Part shown: positions 10,497 through 18,438 of the stretch, in pieces | How the letters are laid out: every line of letters begins with the position of its first letter | Numbering within the stretch: position 1 is the stretch's first letter | Source: CAYLHF01 sp964383365 | GTDB taxonomy: Bacteria > Bacteroidota > Rhodothermia > Rhodothermales > UBA10348 | Length of the DNA stretch: 64,000 nucleotides | NCBI GenBank assembly: GCA_964383365.1 | Contig: CAYLHF010000010.1 | Coordinates: 1-64,000, forward strand | Direction: 5' to 3' | Program-made: the position numbers and the translations under genes | Notes under the pieces: model-generated | The model's input: only the letters and a program-made list of their open reading frames with translations | What the model was told of the DNA's origin: nothing | Database searches by the model: none

Positions 10497-11013
10497 GAAT
10501 CGAATTCGCGTTAATGCCCACATAAGAGCATCCGAGGTCCGGGTGGTGGATCCTGTGCAGGGTGCACATGGTCTCTACTCCATCGAAGATGCTCTCCGAA
10601 TGGCCGACGAACAGGATCTGGATCTCGTCGAAGTTTCCCCTGATGCCGATCCTCCCGTCTGTAAGATTATGGATTACGGCAAGTTTCGGTATGAACAACA
10701 GAAAAAGGAAAAAGAGGCCCGGAAGAAGTCTCAGTCGGTCGAGCTGAAGGAAATACGGTTTCGACCGCACACCGACACGCATGATTTCATGTTCAAGACG
10801 AAGCATGCAAAAAATTTCCTTGAAAGCGGCAACAAGGTACGCGCCTATGTTCAGTTCAGAGGACGGGATATCATTTACAAGGATCACGGAATGGATATTC
10901 TGCGTCGCTTCCTGGAAGAGTTGTCCGATCTTGCAAAAATAGACCAGGAGCCACGAATGGAGGGCCGACGGATGACTACGATTTTGAGTCCTCTGAAAAG
11001 AAAAAAAGGCTGA
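10489..11013 (+). CDS. infC: Translation initiation factor IF-3, non-AUG start
   Basis: IF3 binds the 30S subunit, blocks 50S joining and checks the start codon. The conserved N-terminal IF3 motif (RVNAHIRASEVRVVD) begins upstream of the first GTG (10543), so a later start would cut it. The frame is open only from 10483, and ATC at 10489 gives (M)AKNRIRVN, a natural IF3 start; product 174 residues. The motif VEVSPDADPPVCKIMDYGKF and the C-terminal domain are complete. Rare AUU/AUC starts in infC are known elsewhere and let IF3 repress its own translation. See the overlapping ORF at 10434 for the frameshift alternative. Confidence 0.93.
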   Translation: MAKNRIRVNAHIRASEVRVVDPVQGAHGLYSIEDALRMADEQDLDLVEVSPDADPPVCKIMDYGKFRYEQQKKEKEARKKSQSVELKEIRFRPHTDTHDFMFKTKHAKNFLESGNKVRAYVQFRGRDIIYKDHGMDILRRFLEELSDLAKIDQEPRMEGRRMTTILSPLKRKKG

Positions 11014-11131
11014 TCGGAGTCTTTTCCGCCGTGAATCAGTGCTTCTTCAGGACGTACTTCACGGAATTTCCCCAGGATCGAGTCGTTTTGAATTGATTCT
11101 GAATTGCGATCAGCCCGAAATATGCGTAATT

Positions 11132-11165
11132 TTTGCGGCTCAGAAAAATTCAGTTTTTATCTGTG
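11132..11165 (+). promoter_or_regulatory. Possible Bacteroidota-type promoter for rpmI-rplT
   Basis: TTTG at 11132-11135 and TATCTGTG at 11158-11165 (one mismatch to TAnnTTTG), with a spacer of 22 against the usual 19-21. It lies about 50 bases before rpmI. The 203-base infC-rpmI spacer also has a CCGTGAA...TTCACGG stem near 11030-11062. The E. coli counterpart of this spacer is where L20 represses translation. Confidence 0.3.
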
Positions 11166-11216
11166 TAGTTGCGACACTGGAGGGCCTTTCGAGGTTCTCG
11201 ACATTCAGGTACTGAA

Positions 11217-11411
11217 ATGCCCAAAATGAAGTCCAATAGCGGAGCCAAGAAGCGTTTTACGACGACGGCTTCCGGTAAGTTGAAACGAAAAAAAGCGTTT
11301 CACAGCCATATACTGACAAAAAAATCTCCCAAACGAAAGCGAAATCTGAGAGAGTCGACCCTTGTCGATAGCGCAGACCACGCTCGTATGAAACGCATGA
11401 TCGGTGGCTGA
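11217..11411 (+). CDS. rpmI: Ribosomal protein bL35
   Basis: 64 residues starting MPKMKSNSGAKKRF, the usual bL35 opening. The in-frame ATG at 11169 would add 16 residues with no counterpart in the family, so 11217 is preferred. The product is very Lys/Arg-rich, with the conserved KAFHSHILTKKSPKRKRNLR segment. It is a large-subunit protein, cotranscribed with rplT 46 bases downstream. Confidence 0.96.
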   Translation: MPKMKSNSGAKKRFTTTASGKLKRKKAFHSHILTKKSPKRKRNLRESTLVDSADHARMKRMIGG

Positions 11412-11457
11412 TACACCGTCCCGCCGTTTTGTCATTCGTTTTTTAGTTTAGACCGAT

Positions 11458-11805
11458 ATGCCACGAGCAAAAAACAGGGTCGCTTCGCGACGCAAAAGAA
11501 AGAGAGTCCTCCAGATGGCGAAGGGCTACTGGGGCCGTAGAGGAACCATTTACACCGTAGCCAAGCACGCCGTCGACAAGGCGTTGCAGTACCAGTACAG
11601 GGACCGCAGGCAACGTAAACGTCAGTTCCGTCGGCTTTGGATTGCGCGAATCAATGCGGCTGCCAGAAACAACGGTACTACGTACTCTCAGTTGATCGGA
11701 TCGCTGAGGAAGGCGGACATTCAACTTAACCGGAAAGCCCTGGCCAGCATTGCCATGCATGATCCTCAGGCCTTCAAGTCCGTCGTTGAAAAAGCCCAAT
11801 CCTGA
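11458..11805 (+). CDS. rplT: Ribosomal protein bL20
   Basis: 115 residues, full length. The N-terminus MPRAKNRVASRRKRKRVL and the block AKGYWGRRGTIYTVAKHAVDKAL are diagnostic. It is needed early in 50S assembly and binds 23S rRNA; in several bacteria it also represses the rpmI-rplT mRNA. It is followed by the Phe-containing leader peptide and terminator that separate it from pheST. Confidence 0.97.
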   Translation: MPRAKNRVASRRKRKRVLQMAKGYWGRRGTIYTVAKHAVDKALQYQYRDRRQRKRQFRRLWIARINAAARNNGTTYSQLIGSLRKADIQLNRKALASIAMHDPQAFKSVVEKAQS

Positions 11806-11829
11806 CTGGACTCAACCTGAAACAAGAGT

Positions 11830-11880
11830 ATGAACGCTTCCGGAAAACGATTTTTTAGGATCGATACCAACAACCTGTAA
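11830..11880 (+). CDS. PheM-like leader peptide with tandem Phe codons
   Basis: ATG at 11830 opens a 16-codon frame, MNASGKRFFRIDTNNL, ending at TAA 11878-11880. Codons 8 and 9 are TTT TTT. It lies between rplT and pheS, exactly where E. coli has pheM, whose product also begins MNA and contains a Phe run. A weak AAGAG lies just before the ATG. A strong terminator follows 47 bases after the stop and 22 bases before pheS. Together these fit ribosome-mediated attenuation of pheST by charged tRNA-Phe. I did not find an unambiguous antiterminator by eye. Confidence 0.65.
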   Translation: MNASGKRFFRIDTNNL

Positions 11881-11927
11881 CGCAGATGGTACCGACCCGC
11901 TGATCCGAACGCTTCAGCACGTAACGA

Positions 11928-11968
11928 GTCCCGCCCCTGTCGTCGCAGGTTTGGCGGGACTTTTTTTT
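11928..11968 (+). terminator. Intrinsic terminator/attenuator before pheS
   Basis: GTCCCGCC (11928-11935) pairs with GGCGGGAC (11953-11960), and CCTG (11936-11939) extends the stem with CAGG (11946-11949). Eight Ts follow at 11961-11968. It ends the rpmI-rplT message and, with the leader peptide upstream, is the likely attenuator of pheST. Confidence 0.9.
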
Positions 11969-11989
11969 GACCCATGCGCAATTGCAATC

Positions 11990-13000
11990 ATGAGTGTACC
12001 GATAGAACAGATTAGGTCCGATATTGAATCGGATCTGCTTGATTCCATGGAGGCCGTCGAATCATTCAAGGTTCGCTTTCTCAGCAAGAAACAGGGGAAG
12101 ATCACCGAATTGCTGAAACTGATCCCCACCATTGACAAGGAAGATCGCAGAGCATACGGACAGAATATTAACCTTCTGAAGAAGCGGGTCGAAGAACGCA
12201 TCGCCCGTGCAATCGCGGACCTCTCGGACTCGTCCACGTCCGAAATTGACCTCGATCTATCACTCCCTGGGCGGAAGACGCCTCTCGGTTCTCTTCATCC
12301 ACTGACTCAGACACTAAGGCTCATTACACGTCTCTTCGAGTCCTATGGTTTTTCCGTCGCGGAGGGACCGGAAATTGAGGACGATTGGCATAATTTTACG
12401 GCGCTCAATTTCCCGCCAAACCATCCTGCGCGAGATATGCAGGATACCTTTTTTATCGAACCTCCCGAGAAGCCCCATGGCGGATTACTCCTCAGAACCC
12501 ACACGTCCCCCGTTCAGATTCGGGTCCTGGAGAATCAACCGCCGCCGATCCGTGTCATTGTACCGGGTCGTGTTTACCGGAATGAGGCCATCTCCTACAA
12601 GTCCTACTGCCTGTTTCACCAGGTGGAAGGACTTTACGTAGATGAGGATGTCTCCATGGCTGACCTGAAACAGATTCTGCATGCTTTTTCAAGGGCCCTG
12701 TTTGGCGATGACGTTAAAATGCGCTTTCGTCCGAGCTTTTTCCCGTTCACCGAGCCGAGTGCAGAAGTCGATATTTGGTGGAAAGATGATTCGCTCCCCG
12801 AAGGTGGAAGATGGTTGGAGATCCTGGGATGTGGAATGGTCGATCCAAATGTGCTCACGTCCGTAAATATTGATCCAGAGAAATACACCGGATACGCTTT
12901 CGGAATGGGAGTAGAGAGAATCGCCATGCTCCGATATGGTATTGACGACATTCGAATTCTCTATGAGAATGATACTCGTTTTCTTGAACAGTTTGACTAG
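11990..13000 (+). CDS. pheS: Phenylalanyl-tRNA synthetase alpha subunit
   Basis: 336 residues from the ATG at 11990. An upstream in-frame start at 11951 lies inside the terminator stem and is rejected. An N-terminal coiled coil (1-90) is followed by the class II core: HPLTQTLRLI (about 104), motif 2 (RVYRNEAISYKSYCLFHQVEG) and motif 3 (GYAFGMGVERIAMLRYGI). With PheT it forms the alpha2-beta2 enzyme that charges tRNA-Phe. PheT starts 11 bases after the stop. Confidence 0.97.
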   Translation: MSVPIEQIRSDIESDLLDSMEAVESFKVRFLSKKQGKITELLKLIPTIDKEDRRAYGQNINLLKKRVEERIARAIADLSDSSTSEIDLDLSLPGRKTPLGSLHPLTQTLRLITRLFESYGFSVAEGPEIEDDWHNFTALNFPPNHPARDMQDTFFIEPPEKPHGGLLLRTHTSPVQIRVLENQPPPIRVIVPGRVYRNEAISYKSYCLFHQVEGLYVDEDVSMADLKQILHAFSRALFGDDVKMRFRPSFFPFTEPSAEVDIWWKDDSLPEGGRWLEILGCGMVDPNVLTSVNIDPEKYTGYAFGMGVERIAMLRYGIDDIRILYENDTRFLEQFD

Positions 13001-13011
13001 GATACGTTCCT

Positions 13012-15492
13012 ATGATTATCAGCAATAATTGGCTTCACGATTACGTAGACCACGATCTCGAGATCGACACCCTGTCGGAAATGCTCACAATGAGTGGGCT
13101 CGAGGTGGAGGGAGTGAACGCGATCGGATCATCACTCGAGGGCGTAGTTGTCGCCCGCGTTCTGGACAAAAAGCAACATCCCAACGCTGACCGCCTTTCG
13201 ATTTGCCTGGTCGATTCGGGTGGCGATGAACCGGTCCAGATCGTGTGTGGAGCATCGAATGTCGCCACGGGCCAAAACGTAGCACTGGCGACCGTAGGGA
13301 CAACGCTTCAGTTACCGGATAGGGAAGATCCTGAGCGCCGCGTAGCCATCAAGATAAAGAAGTCCAAGCTTCGTGGTGAACAGTCGCTTGGAATGATCTG
13401 TGCGGAGGACGAATTGGGGTTGTCCACCGATCATACGGGAATCATGGTTTTGGACGATAATGCAGCGATCGGGACGCCCCTATCCGATTATCTGGCAGAA
13501 CGAGATGTCCCTTCCGGCGATCACGCGATCGATATCGCCATTACACCGAATCGACCGGATGCGGTGTGTCATCTCGGTGTTGCCCGCGACGTCGCTGCAG
13601 TTACCGGGCTCCCTCTTTCGGCTCCCGAGGTCGACATGACCCCATTCGAGGACGTAACCACAGACACATTCGGTGTCTCCATTGAAGCCCCGAATGGGTG
13701 TCACCGCTATGTGGGCATCCTCGTCAGGGAGATCTCGATCGGACCGTCTCCCCAATGGCTTCAGCACAGACTGAACGCCGTTGGACTCAGACCCAGAAAC
13801 AATATTGTGGACATCACCAATTATGTGATGTATGAGATGGGCCAACCGCTGCATGCATTCGATTTCGATCAGTTGGGAGGACCGGAAATTATCGTTCGCC
13901 AGACGAAGGATGAAACCACCTTTGTGACTCTCGACGGCAAAGAGCGGGCCCTGCCGCCAGGCACACTCATGATAGCCGATACCAATGGAGATGTGGCAAT
14001 CGCGGGGATAATGGGAGGAGAAAATTCGGAAGTCACGGACCGGACCGTGAACGTCCTCATCGAAAGCGCCTATTTTGATCCATCGTCCATCCGGAAGACA
14101 TCAAAGACTCTTCAGTTACAGACAGATGCCTCATATCGATTCGAACGGGGTATCGATCCCACTATGCAGGCGCGCGCTGCCGCGCGCGCCGCACACCTGA
14201 TGACAGAACTGGCAGGCGGCACTGCAGATGACGGCATGGTGGATGTCCGGACAAAGGCCTTCCATCGGTCTACCACGACCCTGCGGCCATCGCGTGTTCA
14301 AGCCATACTTGGCGTTTCCGTTCCTCTACCGAAGATCATCGAACTTCTCACGGCTATCGGATTTACTGCGAAACAAGACTCTGAGGACCTTCTTCACATT
14401 GATATTCCCGCCTTTCGACCCGATGTCGAACGAGAAATTGATGTTATTGAGGAGGTCGCCCGGTTGTACGGATATCAGAATATACCCGAGCCAGCACGGT
14501 CCAACGTACCCAACCATACCGGACGTGTGGCCCCGGACCGCGTCCTTCGCGAAAAGGCCCGGGATCTGCTTTCCGGGATCGGCTATCGTGAGATCTGCAC
14601 GAACAGCATGCTTCGTCGGGAGACGGCTGAACGGTTTTTTGATACGATCCTACCGGGTGCTCGATTCGGAGGTACAGCCGTTGAGACAATGAATCCCATT
14701 TCGCAGGAAATGGCGGCCCTCCGACCCAGCCTCCTACCGGGAGCACTAACGGTAGCAGCGTACAATTCGAATCGGGGAGCGGATTCCATTCGGGTTTTCG
14801 AGTTCGGTACCGTGCACGCACACGTTGACACTCCCCACTCCGTCGTTGGAAATTACACAGAGCGTGAATCGCTGCTGATCTTCCTCGCTGGAAAAATGGT
14901 AATCAAGGCCTGGCATAATGCAGAGCGGCCGTCAGATGTTTACGATCTGAAGGGACTGATTGAGTCTCTCTCGTCCGCCTTCCAGCTTCCGGACTTGAAG
15001 CTCGTCCCGTCCTACGAACCGACTGACGTCACGAGATTTCATCTGGATATTACCGCCGCCGGCGAACAGGTCGGCATTATCGCCGAAGTTTCTCCAGCGC
15101 TGACGGAATCGTTTGATTTGAATCTGCCTGCCTTTTTTGTAGAACTGGATTGGACAACCGTCGCTACACTTTCGGCAGGAGGTCTGAAGAGAACGTTCGA
15201 GCCATTTAGCCGGCAGCCCGGTGCAGATCGGGATCTTGCCGTGACGATCGAGCGAACTCAGGCCGTTGGACCCGTTCTGGAGACGATCCGGAAGGCAGGA
15301 AAACCTCTCCTCTCGGACGTTCGACTCTTCGATGTGTACGAGGGAGATCAGATTGGACCGAGCGTTAAGAGTGTTGCTTTCGCCGTTCGGTTCTCCGGGT
15401 CAAAAACACTGCGTGAGGCTGAGATCGACCGGGCGATGAAATCCATCGTTTCTGCTCTCGAATCAGAACACAGTGCCCAACTTCGATCCTGA
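13012..15492 (+). CDS. pheT: Phenylalanyl-tRNA synthetase beta subunit
   Basis: 826 residues, the usual bacterial length. The order is: tRNA-binding/EMAPII-like domain (about 40-155, with HPNADRLSICLVD), B3/B4 editing domain (about 215-390, with NNIVDITNYVMYEMGQPLHA), B5 (about 410-475), catalytic-like core (VEREIDVIEEVARLYGYQNIP), and a C-terminal FDX-ACB anticodon-binding domain (FSRQPGADRDLAVTIE onward). It corrects Tyr-tRNA-Phe and supports the alpha subunit. Confidence 0.97.
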   Translation: MIISNNWLHDYVDHDLEIDTLSEMLTMSGLEVEGVNAIGSSLEGVVVARVLDKKQHPNADRLSICLVDSGGDEPVQIVCGASNVATGQNVALATVGTTLQLPDREDPERRVAIKIKKSKLRGEQSLGMICAEDELGLSTDHTGIMVLDDNAAIGTPLSDYLAERDVPSGDHAIDIAITPNRPDAVCHLGVARDVAAVTGLPLSAPEVDMTPFEDVTTDTFGVSIEAPNGCHRYVGILVREISIGPSPQWLQHRLNAVGLRPRNNIVDITNYVMYEMGQPLHAFDFDQLGGPEIIVRQTKDETTFVTLDGKERALPPGTLMIADTNGDVAIAGIMGGENSEVTDRTVNVLIESAYFDPSSIRKTSKTLQLQTDASYRFERGIDPTMQARAAARAAHLMTELAGGTADDGMVDVRTKAFHRSTTTLRPSRVQAILGVSVPLPKIIELLTAIGFTAKQDSEDLLHIDIPAFRPDVEREIDVIEEVARLYGYQNIPEPARSNVPNHTGRVAPDRVLREKARDLLSGIGYREICTNSMLRRETAERFFDTILPGARFGGTAVETMNPISQEMAALRPSLLPGALTVAAYNSNRGADSIRVFEFGTVHAHVDTPHSVVGNYTERESLLIFLAGKMVIKAWHNAERPSDVYDLKGLIESLSSAFQLPDLKLVPSYEPTDVTRFHLDITAAGEQVGIIAEVSPALTESFDLNLPAFFVELDWTTVATLSAGGLKRTFEPFSRQPGADRDLAVTIERTQAVGPVLETIRKAGKPLLSDVRLFDVYEGDQIGPSVKSVAFAVRFSGSKTLREAEIDRAMKSIVSALESEHSAQLRS

Positions 15493-15563
15493 CACCTTAT
15501 ATTCCGTAACGCCCTGCCGACCAACGAGCAGACGCAATCGTCTCGACGATCACTCGAACTGAG

Positions 15564-15962
15564 ATGACCGCAGGAAAAAATAACGCCGGTTCCAACAGCT
15601 CTTCCCGCTCTCAACAGAATATGTTTGAGGGACCTGAAACGGAAAAGAAGAAGCGAGCGCAGAAAGGAAAAAAAGGGTCCGTACACCTGAAAGGTTCTCG
15701 TTCTCTGGAACGTCTTCGGAACCGTATCGAATTGGCCGTAAACGAATTGCATCGTTTGCGTGAGGAAAATCTTGAGTTACAGAGGCAACTCGACCAATTT
15801 CGATCGCATAATGTAGACGAGTTGGATGGCACGGCGATCGTTTTTACCGAAAGCCCCGCGCTGCTCAAAGCCAAAGTCACTTCACTCATTGCCACAATCG
15901 ATCGACACCTGGAATATCAGCAGGATCACGCCGATTCGAGTGTACCCGAGGGTAACGAGTAA
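15564..15962 (+). CDS. Small coiled-coil protein upstream of zapA
   Basis: 132 residues. Residues 1-45 are Ser/Gln/Lys-rich and probably disordered. About 48-83 form a heptad coiled coil (ERLRNRIELAVNELHRLREENLELQRQL), followed by a short helical tail (about 95-118). It lies 16 bases before zapA in the same direction, so a joint role at the division site, perhaps ZapB-like, is plausible but inferred from position and shape only. I recognise no named domain. Confidence 0.8.
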   Translation: MTAGKNNAGSNSSSRSQQNMFEGPETEKKKRAQKGKKGSVHLKGSRSLERLRNRIELAVNELHRLREENLELQRQLDQFRSHNVDELDGTAIVFTESPALLKAKVTSLIATIDRHLEYQQDHADSSVPEGNE

Positions 15963-15978
15963 CGAGCGGTAACCGTTT

Positions 15979-16269
15979 ATGCAGAAATCTATCCGAGTCC
16001 GCTTTCTGGGAAAAGATTACACGCTGCGCGTGGATCTTGATGATGAACTTGCGACGATAGAGATGGCGGCCTTTTTGGAATCGAAACTGCAGGCGTTCAA
16101 GTCCGCCCATCCCGAGCAATCCGATCTGACGACGGCCGTAATTACCGCGCTCGCGGTTGCGGAAGAACTGTTTCTCGAGCGTAGTACCAACATGGACCCT
16201 GGAGAAGCGGTTAATGATTCACTCGACGAGATGGAACGCTCTTTGTCGAAGGCTCTGCTTTCAGCATAG
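15979..16269 (+). CDS. zapA: Cell division protein ZapA
   Basis: 96 residues, the family's usual size. The N-terminal beta-hairpin (SIRVRFLGKDYTLRVD) and the following amphipathic helices (TTAVITALAVAEELFLE) match ZapA, which crosslinks FtsZ filaments at mid-cell. It is cotranscribed with the coiled-coil gene upstream. The gene-free interval after it is where 6S RNA genes are often found. Confidence 0.85.
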   Translation: MQKSIRVRFLGKDYTLRVDLDDELATIEMAAFLESKLQAFKSAHPEQSDLTTAVITALAVAEELFLERSTNMDPGEAVNDSLDEMERSLSKALLSA

Positions 16270-16556
16270 CGATGTCGTGCCCGGGATTCACTACGTACCC
16301 AGACGGTTCCGGGTTGATTTATGCGTGTCTGAGGCGTAGTATTGTGTCAGGCACTACCCCGCTTCAGACGCCAAAGTAAGAACCTAACACTTACGTCCTG
16401 GGAGCCATCCTTCAGATTCATACAACAGGCCCCATCCGGAGACGGATTCCTGATTTCAGGTCCGGGGAAGTCGGAAGAATTTGAGCGGTACCCACTGTGT
16501 GATATGAAGAGGTTCTTCATATCCGTCGTTGCGGGGCTGGTGCTGTTTTTTTAGCC
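16270..16556 (+). ncRNA. Candidate structured RNA between zapA and rny (6S RNA?)
   Basis: The 304 bases between zapA and rny hold no credible gene but several stems: 16327-16336 with 16360-16369 (ten pairs, one wobble), extended internally by GTAGT/ACTAC; 16376-16380 with 16390-16394; a CCCC...GGGG stem around 16432-16467; and a perfect ten-pair hairpin at 16501-16523. A T7 run ends at 16552. The zapA neighbourhood is the classic location of ssrS (6S RNA), which inhibits RNA polymerase holoenzyme. I could not assemble the full 6S rod with its central bubble by eye, so the identity is tentative. Confidence 0.45.
16501..16552 (+). terminator. Hairpin plus T-run ending the zapA-downstream RNA
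   Basis: GATATGAAGA (16501-16510) pairs perfectly with TCTTCATATC (16514-16523), and TTTTTTT lies at 16546-16552. The 22-base distance between stem and T run is too long for a classical terminator, so the stem may be an internal element and the run may belong to a weaker stem in 16524-16545. Confidence 0.4.
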
Positions 16557-16573
16557 TCAGACATCAGAATACC

Positions 16574-18274
16574 ATGGAAACCGTGCCAATCGGTCTCCTG
16601 GTTGCTGTTACCGGGGCGCTTTCAATTGGATTCGGAATTGCTCTAGATAGATTTCTTCTCAAGCGTTTAGGACTTAATCAACTTTCAGAGGCCCGACGGG
16701 AAGCACAGAGACTCATTGAGGAAACAGAAAGAGAGGTTGAGTCACTTCAGAAGGAGCGCCTGGATAGAAGTGAACGGGATATTACTGAGCGAGAACATTC
16801 GTTCGCCAAGGAGACGAGCGAAGTTCGAAAACAACTGAAGCGCACCAGGCAAAAACTGGATCAGCGCCAGGACAAACTCAATCGTCGTACTGAGAGGGTC
16901 AACAAGAGAGAATCTCTCGTACATGAGGCCGTCGAGGCGGTAGATTCGCTCAGGTCAGACGCCGAACAGAACAGGCAATTCAGCGTCAGTCTCCGATCCC
17001 AGGCTACGGCTCTGATCGAGTACGCCAAGAATCAGCGAGCGGTTGCCGAAGACAAGGCATCTGAACTGGAAGCCGGACTGGCCCGAGTCGGGACTCGAGA
17101 GCAACAACTGACTGATTTGATCGAAGATCACAGACGAAAGCTCGAAAACGTATCCGGACTCTCTTCCGACGATGTCCGCCGGGCACTCCAGGAAGAATAC
17201 CTTCAGGAAGTCAGGCTGGATGCAGCCTCGCAGGTCAAGAGTATTCGTGATGAGGCCAAATTAAAAGCTGCCAGAGAGGCCAGAAAGATTATTCTAACGG
17301 CTATTCAGCGAACGGCTGCCAGTCACACGATTGAGAATACCGTATCTGTCGTCAACATCAGTTCTGATGAAATGAAAGGCAGAATAATCGGTCGTGAGGG
17401 GCGAAATATCCGAGCCTTTGAGGCAAGTACGGGTATTGAAGTCATTGTAGACGATACACCGGAAGCCGTCATCCTTTCCGGCTTCGATCCGGTAAGACGA
17501 GAGGTGGCACGAATTGCCCTCACTCGTCTGATCGAAGACGGGCGGATTCACCCGACACGTATTGAAGAGATCGTCGACCGTACACGCATCGAGATCGATG
17601 AGCAGATTCTGGAGCACGGGGAACGAGCAGTCATAGATCTGAATCTTAACGGGATCGACCCGGAACTGATCCGAATGATCGGCAGAATGAGATTTCGGAC
17701 ATCATACGGTCAGAATCTGCTCGCCCACTCGATCGAGACTGCTCGAATCGCGTCGCTAATGGCGGCAGAGATTGGACTGGATCCGGTTGTGGCCCGGCGG
17801 GCAGGATTGCTTCACGACGTCGGGAAGGTCACAGAAGAGCCGATAGAGAGCCCACATGCGCTGGTTGGTATGGAATTGTGCAGGAAATTTCGAGAAGATG
17901 AGCAGATATGTAATGCCGTCGGTGCACACCATGACGAGATTGAAATGACCTCTTCCATCTCCCCTCTTGTACAGGCTGCCGATGCCATCTCCGGTGCCCG
18001 TCCTGGAGCCCGCCGGGAGGTCTTGCAGTCCTATATCAAGCGACTCGAACGCCTCGAGGAATTGGCAGGGACGTTCGACGGCGTAGATCGGGTGTTTGCC
18101 ATGCAAGCTGGCCGGGAAATCCGGGTCATCGTCAATCACGATCGCGTCTCAGACGCACTTGCGGAACAGCTGTCGCATGACATCTCGTCCAAAATACAGA
18201 ACGAGATGCGCTACCCCGGTCAGATCAAAGTCACCGTCATCCGCGAAATCCGGTCGGTGAGTTACGCACGGTAG
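16574..18274 (+). CDS. rny: Ribonuclease Y
   Basis: 566 residues from the ATG at 16574. Membrane-anchored endoribonuclease that initiates mRNA decay. An N-terminal transmembrane helix (about 5-27) is followed by a long coiled coil (about 35-220, Glu/Arg-rich heptads), a KH domain (about 260-325, with KGRIIGREGRNIRAFE) and an HD domain (about 375-470, with LLHDVGKV and GAHHDEIE). An upstream in-frame start at 16529 would place charged residues before the anchor and overlap the RNA candidate, so it is rejected. Confidence 0.96.
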   Translation: METVPIGLLVAVTGALSIGFGIALDRFLLKRLGLNQLSEARREAQRLIEETEREVESLQKERLDRSERDITEREHSFAKETSEVRKQLKRTRQKLDQRQDKLNRRTERVNKRESLVHEAVEAVDSLRSDAEQNRQFSVSLRSQATALIEYAKNQRAVAEDKASELEAGLARVGTREQQLTDLIEDHRRKLENVSGLSSDDVRRALQEEYLQEVRLDAASQVKSIRDEAKLKAAREARKIILTAIQRTAASHTIENTVSVVNISSDEMKGRIIGREGRNIRAFEASTGIEVIVDDTPEAVILSGFDPVRREVARIALTRLIEDGRIHPTRIEEIVDRTRIEIDEQILEHGERAVIDLNLNGIDPELIRMIGRMRFRTSYGQNLLAHSIETARIASLMAAEIGLDPVVARRAGLLHDVGKVTEEPIESPHALVGMELCRKFREDEQICNAVGAHHDEIEMTSSISPLVQAADAISGARPGARREVLQSYIKRLERLEELAGTFDGVDRVFAMQAGREIRVIVNHDRVSDALAEQLSHDISSKIQNEMRYPGQIKVTVIREIRSVSYAR

Positions 18275-18438
18275 CGAGAGAGTAGAAGCACCCGTGTGAT
18301 AACCGCCAATAAATAATGAATACAGGATTCTACCGGATCGTCACACTTGGTCAGGGAGTGTACGGACCCTATTGTGTATTTGGAGCGTCTCCGTAAACGG
18401 TTTCTACTCCATCCCCTTCACCCTAGAACCGACGAGCC

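Noticed and set aside
11951..11989. Upstream in-frame start for pheS
   Set aside because: It would start within the attenuator stem and its T run, and adds residues not found in PheS.
14161..14190. GCGCGC-rich palindromic stretch
   Set aside because: It falls in pheT and encodes a normal Ala/Arg-rich helix (QARAAARAAH); no regulatory meaning inferred.
16342..16554. 70-codon frame in the zapA-rny interval
   Set aside because: Composition is unlike the neighbours, no motif, and it runs through stems and the T7 run; the interval fits an RNA better.
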